From Flavisolibacter sp. (GTDB lineage: Bacteria; Bacteroidota; Bacteroidia; Chitinophagales; Chitinophagaceae), in assembly GCA_013695175.1 (NCBI GenBank), contig JACDAZ010000365.1, positions 1 to 7,250 on the forward strand: a stretch of DNA of 7,250 bases, written 5' to 3'. Within the stretch, counting starts at the first letter, position 1; each line of letters opens with the position of its first letter. The notes beneath the pieces were generated by a model. The model was not told the DNA's origin. It made no database searches and saw nothing but the letters and a program-made list of their open reading frames with translations. The position numbers and the translations under genes were made by a program. Below, one piece after another: positions 5,709 through 7,250 of this stretch.

Positions 5709-6713
5709 TTATAAGACCTGGAAACCATAAGCATAGGGATCATCTTCCGGATCTATGGTTATAGTATTATATCCATAAACTTTAGCCCAACCTTCAATAC
5801 GCGGACGAATAGCAGGTTTACCACCAATTTGAGTTACTTCCTCTATTATTCCTTTAAATTGAGAGCCAATAATACTTTCATGAATAAATACATCTTCTTT
5901 CTTTAATAGCCCTTTTGAAAACCATTGCGCCATACGTGCAGAAGTTCCTGTTCCGCAAGGCGATCTGTCAATAGCTTTATCTCCATAAAAAACAGCATTT
6001 CTTGCTGTTGCTTTACTATCCATTGTTTTACCTGTCCAAAGAATATGACTACAACCGTTTATAGTTTCATCCTCGGGATGTACAAAAGTATAAGTTTCGT
6101 TTATGCGTTCACGTAATATTCTTGACCATGATATTAATTGTTCTGCTTTATAATGTTCTAATCCGGGAAAATTTTGTTGTACATCTACAATCGCATAAAA
6201 ATTACCACCATAAGCTACATCTACAACTAACTTACCCAGGTCCGGACAATCCACTTCCAGAGATTCTGAATCTAAATATGATTTTACATTGGTGAGTGTT
6301 ACAGATGTTACTTTATCACCCTCTTGTTTGTACTCAATTTGCACTAAACCCGCAGGAGCTTCCATTCTTATTTTACCTGCACTTTTTGGAATAATCAATC
6401 CTTCTTCAATGGCTATGGTGATGGTACCTATAGTGCCATGTCCGCACATGGGCAGGCAACCACTGGTTTCGATAAATAAAACAGCTACATCATTTTCAGA
6501 ATCATGTGGTGGATATAAGATGCTCCCACTCATTTGGTCATGCCCGCGGGGCTCAAACATAAGTCCCCTCCTGATCCAGTCATATTCCTTTAAAAAATGC
6601 TGGCGTTTTTCGCTCATGTTCCTGCCTTCTAATACAGGACCACCACCTGCCACAAGTCTTACAGGATTACCACATGTATGCGCATCAATACAAAAAAATG
6701 TTTTCTTAGGCAT
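5709..6713 (-). CDS. 4-hydroxyproline 2-epimerase (proline racemase family)
   Basis: A cofactor-independent epimerase converting trans-4-hydroxy-L-proline to cis-4-hydroxy-D-proline, at 334 residues a normal length. The N-terminus FFCIDAHTCGNPVRLVAGG (6-24) is typical of the family. Both catalytic cysteines are present: Cys90 in LPMCGHGTIG and Cys253 in DRSPCGTGTSARMAQ. This favours an epimerase or racemase over the trans-3-hydroxyproline dehydratases of the family, which lack the second Cys. GHDQMSGSILYPP (58-70) is a segment I associate with Bacteroidota hydroxyproline epimerases. Proline racemase cannot be fully excluded, but the neighbouring DadA-like gene supports the hydroxyproline role. 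The start ATG at 6713 overlaps the end of the DUF885 gene by 8 bp (ATGCCTAA), so translation is probably coupled. The AAG/AAA/GAA codons just upstream give a purine-rich stretch that could help ribosome binding. Confidence 0.9.
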   Translation of the reverse strand: MPKKTFFCIDAHTCGNPVRLVAGGGPVLEGRNMSEKRQHFLKEYDWIRRGLMFEPRGHDQMSGSILYPPHDSENDVAVLFIETSGCLPMCGHGTIGTITIAIEEGLIIPKSAGKIRMEAPAGLVQIEYKQEGDKVTSVTLTNVKSYLDSESLEVDCPDLGKLVVDVAYGGNFYAIVDVQQNFPGLEHYKAEQLISWSRILRERINETYTFVHPEDETINGCSHILWTGKTMDSKATARNAVFYGDKAIDRSPCGTGTSARMAQWFSKGLLKKEDVFIHESIIGSQFKGIIEEVTQIGGKPAIRPRIEGWAKVYGYNTITIDPEDDPYAYGFQVL

Positions 6714-7250
6714 TCTTTTTCTTCTTCTTTTCCAATTGTTCTTTTATATACCTGTCAGTCATTTTTTCAAGAATAGAGAGTGTAACAGAACCGTTGGAAA
6801 GTATCATATCATGAAATGAACGTACGTCAAAATCCTCTTTTAAAGCTTCTTCTGTTTTTATCCGTAATTCTTTGATCTTTATCTCCCCTATCTTATATGC
6901 TAAAGCTTGTCCTGGCCATGATATATAGCGGTTGATTTCAGTATTTACTTCATGCATAGAAAGTGCAGTATTATCAGCAAGATAATTCACTGCCTGAGCT
7001 CTTGTCCAGTCTTTTGTATGTAGCCCCACGTCAAGCACTAATCTGCAGGCACGCCACATTTCGTAAGTTAATCTGCCAAACAAACTATAAGGATCTTTAT
7101 AAAAACCCATTTCATGTCCTAAATATTCACTGTATAACCCCCAGCCTTCGCCAAAAGCATTTACATAAAAGTTTTTCCTGAATTCAGGAAGATCCAGTTC
7201 CTGTGTCAATGCAATTTGCAAATGGTGACCGGGCACTGCTTCATGAAGCG
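6706..7250 (-). CDS. DUF885-family putative metallopeptidase, C-terminal part (runs off the window)
   Basis: The reading frame is open to the right edge, so the start lies outside; about the last 181 codons are here, while family members are usually near 580-600 residues. The first visible codons (7222-7248) spell LHEAVPGHH, the HExxPGHH motif of DUF885, thought to bind zinc in a gluzincin-like fold. A GTG at 7236 falls inside this motif and is not a real start. Further on, FGEGWGLYSEYLGHEMG holds the probable third metal ligand (Glu), then come LHTKDWTRAQAV, and EINRYISWPGQALAYKIGEIK, a hallmark C-terminal segment. The protein ends in a lysine-rich tail (EKKKKKNA). Its last 8 bp overlap the hydroxyproline epimerase start, so the two are co-transcribed. 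A role in releasing hydroxyproline from peptides is possible but inferred only from this linkage. Many relatives are exported; the signal region is not visible here. Confidence 0.9.
   Translation of the reverse strand, partial: LHEAVPGHHLQIALTQELDLPEFRKNFYVNAFGEGWGLYSEYLGHEMGFYKDPYSLFGRLTYEMWRACRLVLDVGLHTKDWTRAQAVNYLADNTALSMHEVNTEINRYISWPGQALAYKIGEIKIKELRIKTEEALKEDFDVRSFHDMILSNGSVTLSILEKMTDRYIKEQLEKKKKKNA

Noticed and set aside
6289..6819. 176-codon plus-strand reading frame opposite the epimerase and DUF885 genes
   Set aside because: It overlaps two strongly conserved genes on the other strand; its cysteine- and proline-rich composition is typical of an antisense shadow.
1..7250. CRISPR array, tRNA, rRNA, toxin-antitoxin or phage defence system
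   Set aside because: No regular spaced repeats, cloverleaf-like sequence, or matching protein families were seen in the window.

Overview
The window is AT-rich, its genes mostly lack Shine-Dalgarno sequences, and it carries a BshC-type bacillithiol gene and a Bacteroidota-type hydroxyproline epimerase. Together these suggest a member of the Bacteroidota, perhaps Chitinophagaceae or a relative. This placement is an inference from gene content and style, because no rRNA is present.

Layout. Positions 1-131 are a short AT-rich flank with no gene I can support. Positions 132-1218 hold an apparently complete IS30-family insertion sequence. It has imperfect 24-bp terminal inverted repeats, a strong terminator-like hairpin just inside the left end, a second small hairpin at the transposase start, and an intact DD(33)E transposase whose stop codon lies in the right repeat. 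The element ends 22 bp before purE (1241-1780, + strand, purine biosynthesis). purE is followed by a predicted exported, possibly lipid-anchored protein of unknown function (1828-2772, +) with acidic motifs resembling the phytase-like/DUF6929 type of beta-propeller. That gene meets the leftward gene block tail to tail, with 8 bp between the stop codons.

The right half is read leftward. From upstream to downstream it holds the C-terminal part of a DUF885-family putative metallopeptidase (cut by the window edge just before its HExxPGHH motif), a 4-hydroxyproline 2-epimerase overlapping it by 8 bp, a DadA-like FAD-dependent D-amino-acid dehydrogenase 21 bp further on, and bshC after a 66-bp gap with a possible promoter of its own.

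How the genes fit together. The epimerase and the DadA-like enzyme form the first two steps of bacterial trans-4-hydroxy-L-proline catabolism: epimerisation to cis-4-hydroxy-D-proline, then oxidation to the pyrroline carboxylate. The overlapping DUF885 gene may supply hydroxyproline from peptides, which is inference. The later enzymes (deaminase, alpha-ketoglutarate semialdehyde dehydrogenase) are not in the window. BshC is probably a separate thiol-metabolism function. I found no CRISPR array, tRNA, rRNA or clearly novel multi-gene system. The most interesting points are the IS30 5' control region, its position next to purE, and the DUF885-hydroxyproline linkage.
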